Shown piece by piece: positions 59,216 through 59,593 of a stretch of DNA of 59,593 bases. The notes beneath the pieces were generated by a model. That model had not been told where the DNA came from and made no database searches. It was given only the letters and a program-made list of their open reading frames with translations. The stretch comes from Pseudomonadota bacterium. Lineage in GTDB: Bacteria > Bdellovibrionota_B > Oligoflexia > Oligoflexales > CAIYRB01. A program made the translations under genes and the position numbers. The stretch is from contig JAPLFY010000044.1 of the NCBI GenBank assembly GCA_026390435.1, positions 1 to 59,593 of the forward strand. The letters run 5' to 3'. Position 1 is the first letter of the stretch; the number at the start of each line of letters is the position of its first letter.

Positions 59216-59593
59216 TCACTCGATAATCCCGTGCAGACTGCCACCTTTGCGGCACATCTCATCCACGCGCTGCGTCACCGCCGGATCTTCGATTAGCGGT
59301 GGTGCATGATGAGGCTTAAGCCGCGCATCAATCACCAAGGGACCTTCGCAGCCCCAATGCTTAAAGCGAGTAAAGCTGCGTACACCGTGGCAATCATGCG
59401 ATGGATTGCTGCGCGTAAAAGTCACCCACAAGAAATTATTTAACGAACGGCTGCAGAATTCGCTGTCGTCACAGACGACAATCAAGGCCACACCATCCAG
59501 ATTTTGATCGGCTAAATGCGCCGTCAACACATCAATACTACCGTCGCCGTGATTCCTAAACTGCGGACCGTTTATCAGCAAAATCCCTGGCAG
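59216..59593 (-). CDS. UbiD-family decarboxylase, C-terminal part (runs off the window)
   Basis: The last about 125 residues of a minus-strand gene whose start lies beyond base 59593. LPGILLINGPQFRNHG and FLWVTFTRSNPSHDCHGV match the C-terminal domain of prenylated-flavin UbiD-type decarboxylases. These remove CO2 from aromatic or unsaturated acids; in ubiquinone synthesis UbiD decarboxylates 3-octaprenyl-4-hydroxybenzoate. Proximity to the UbiB-family gene favours a quinone role, but the family is broad and the prFMN- and acid-binding region is outside the window. Confidence 0.82.
   Translation of the reverse strand: MPGILLINGPQFRNHGDGSIDVLTAHLADQNLDGVALIVVCDDSEFCSRSLNNFLWVTFTRSNPSHDCHGVRSFTRFKHWGCEGPLVIDARLKPHHAPPLIEDPAVTQRVDEMCRKGGSLHGIIE

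Overview
The window looks like ordinary chromosome from a Gram-negative bacterium of mid-range GC. It carries many Sec/lipobox lipoproteins, one Tat-exported lipoprotein, a cytochrome c maturation operon, UbiB/UbiD-type proteins, and a receiver protein built like the polarity factor RomR. That mix suggests the Bdellovibrionota/Oligoflexia or a related former deltaproteobacterial lineage. This is inference from gene content; no rRNA marker is present. I saw no rRNA, tRNA, CRISPR array, transposase, integrase or phage gene.

Layout. Bases 1-10.6 kb: the tail of an enoyl-CoA isomerase/hydratase, then mostly exported hydrolases (GH2 beta-galactosidase-like, alpha/beta-hydrolase lipoprotein, gamma-glutamyltransferase, GH36 alpha-galactosidase-like) with rpsU and a glycerol-dehydrogenase-like enzyme. 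10.7-15.4 kb: a small barrel-like protein, a lipoprotein, and an operon of four related small lipoproteins that diverges from a cyclic-nucleotide-domain regulator. 15.5-26.5 kb: housekeeping and hypothetical genes (greB, pepP-like, SDR, methyltransferase, RdgC-like, RomR-like receiver, nadC, a birA-coaX fusion). 26.5-28.2 kb: a probable structured RNA with a strong minus-strand terminator, and mtaB. 28.4-32.2 kb: ccmF-ccmH with three small membrane or periplasmic partners. 32.3-39.4 kb: secreted lipoproteins (Cys-rich, transglutaminase-elicitor-like, 2H phosphoesterase-like, metzincin protease) and a TMEM165/GDT1 cation exporter. 39.5-45.4 kb: a DMT permease and a redox cluster (two FAD amine-oxidase-fold enzymes and a GapN-like aldehyde dehydrogenase). 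45.4-47.8 kb: the efp-accB-accC operon. 47.9-53.0 kb: an NlpC/P60-like enzyme with a double CxxCxxC insertion, a VTT-domain/lipase fusion, and a coupled PilZ-panP-pabA run. 53-59.6 kb: a lipoprotein, a CHASE2-SpoIIE phosphatase, trhO, a DUF493 protein, a UbiB-family kinase, and the C-terminal part of a UbiD-family decarboxylase.

Several genes fit together. BirA (in the fusion) would biotinylate AccB, which AccC carboxylates for fatty-acid synthesis. PanP (beta-alanine) and CoaX (pantothenate kinase) both feed coenzyme A synthesis. CcmF/CcmH attach haem to c-type cytochromes. The most unusual items are the four-gene lipoprotein family, the Cys6 insertion immediately before the catalytic cysteine of the NlpC/P60-like protein, the VTT-lipase fusion, the exported 2H phosphoesterase, and the candidate RNA upstream of the terminator at 26570-26596.
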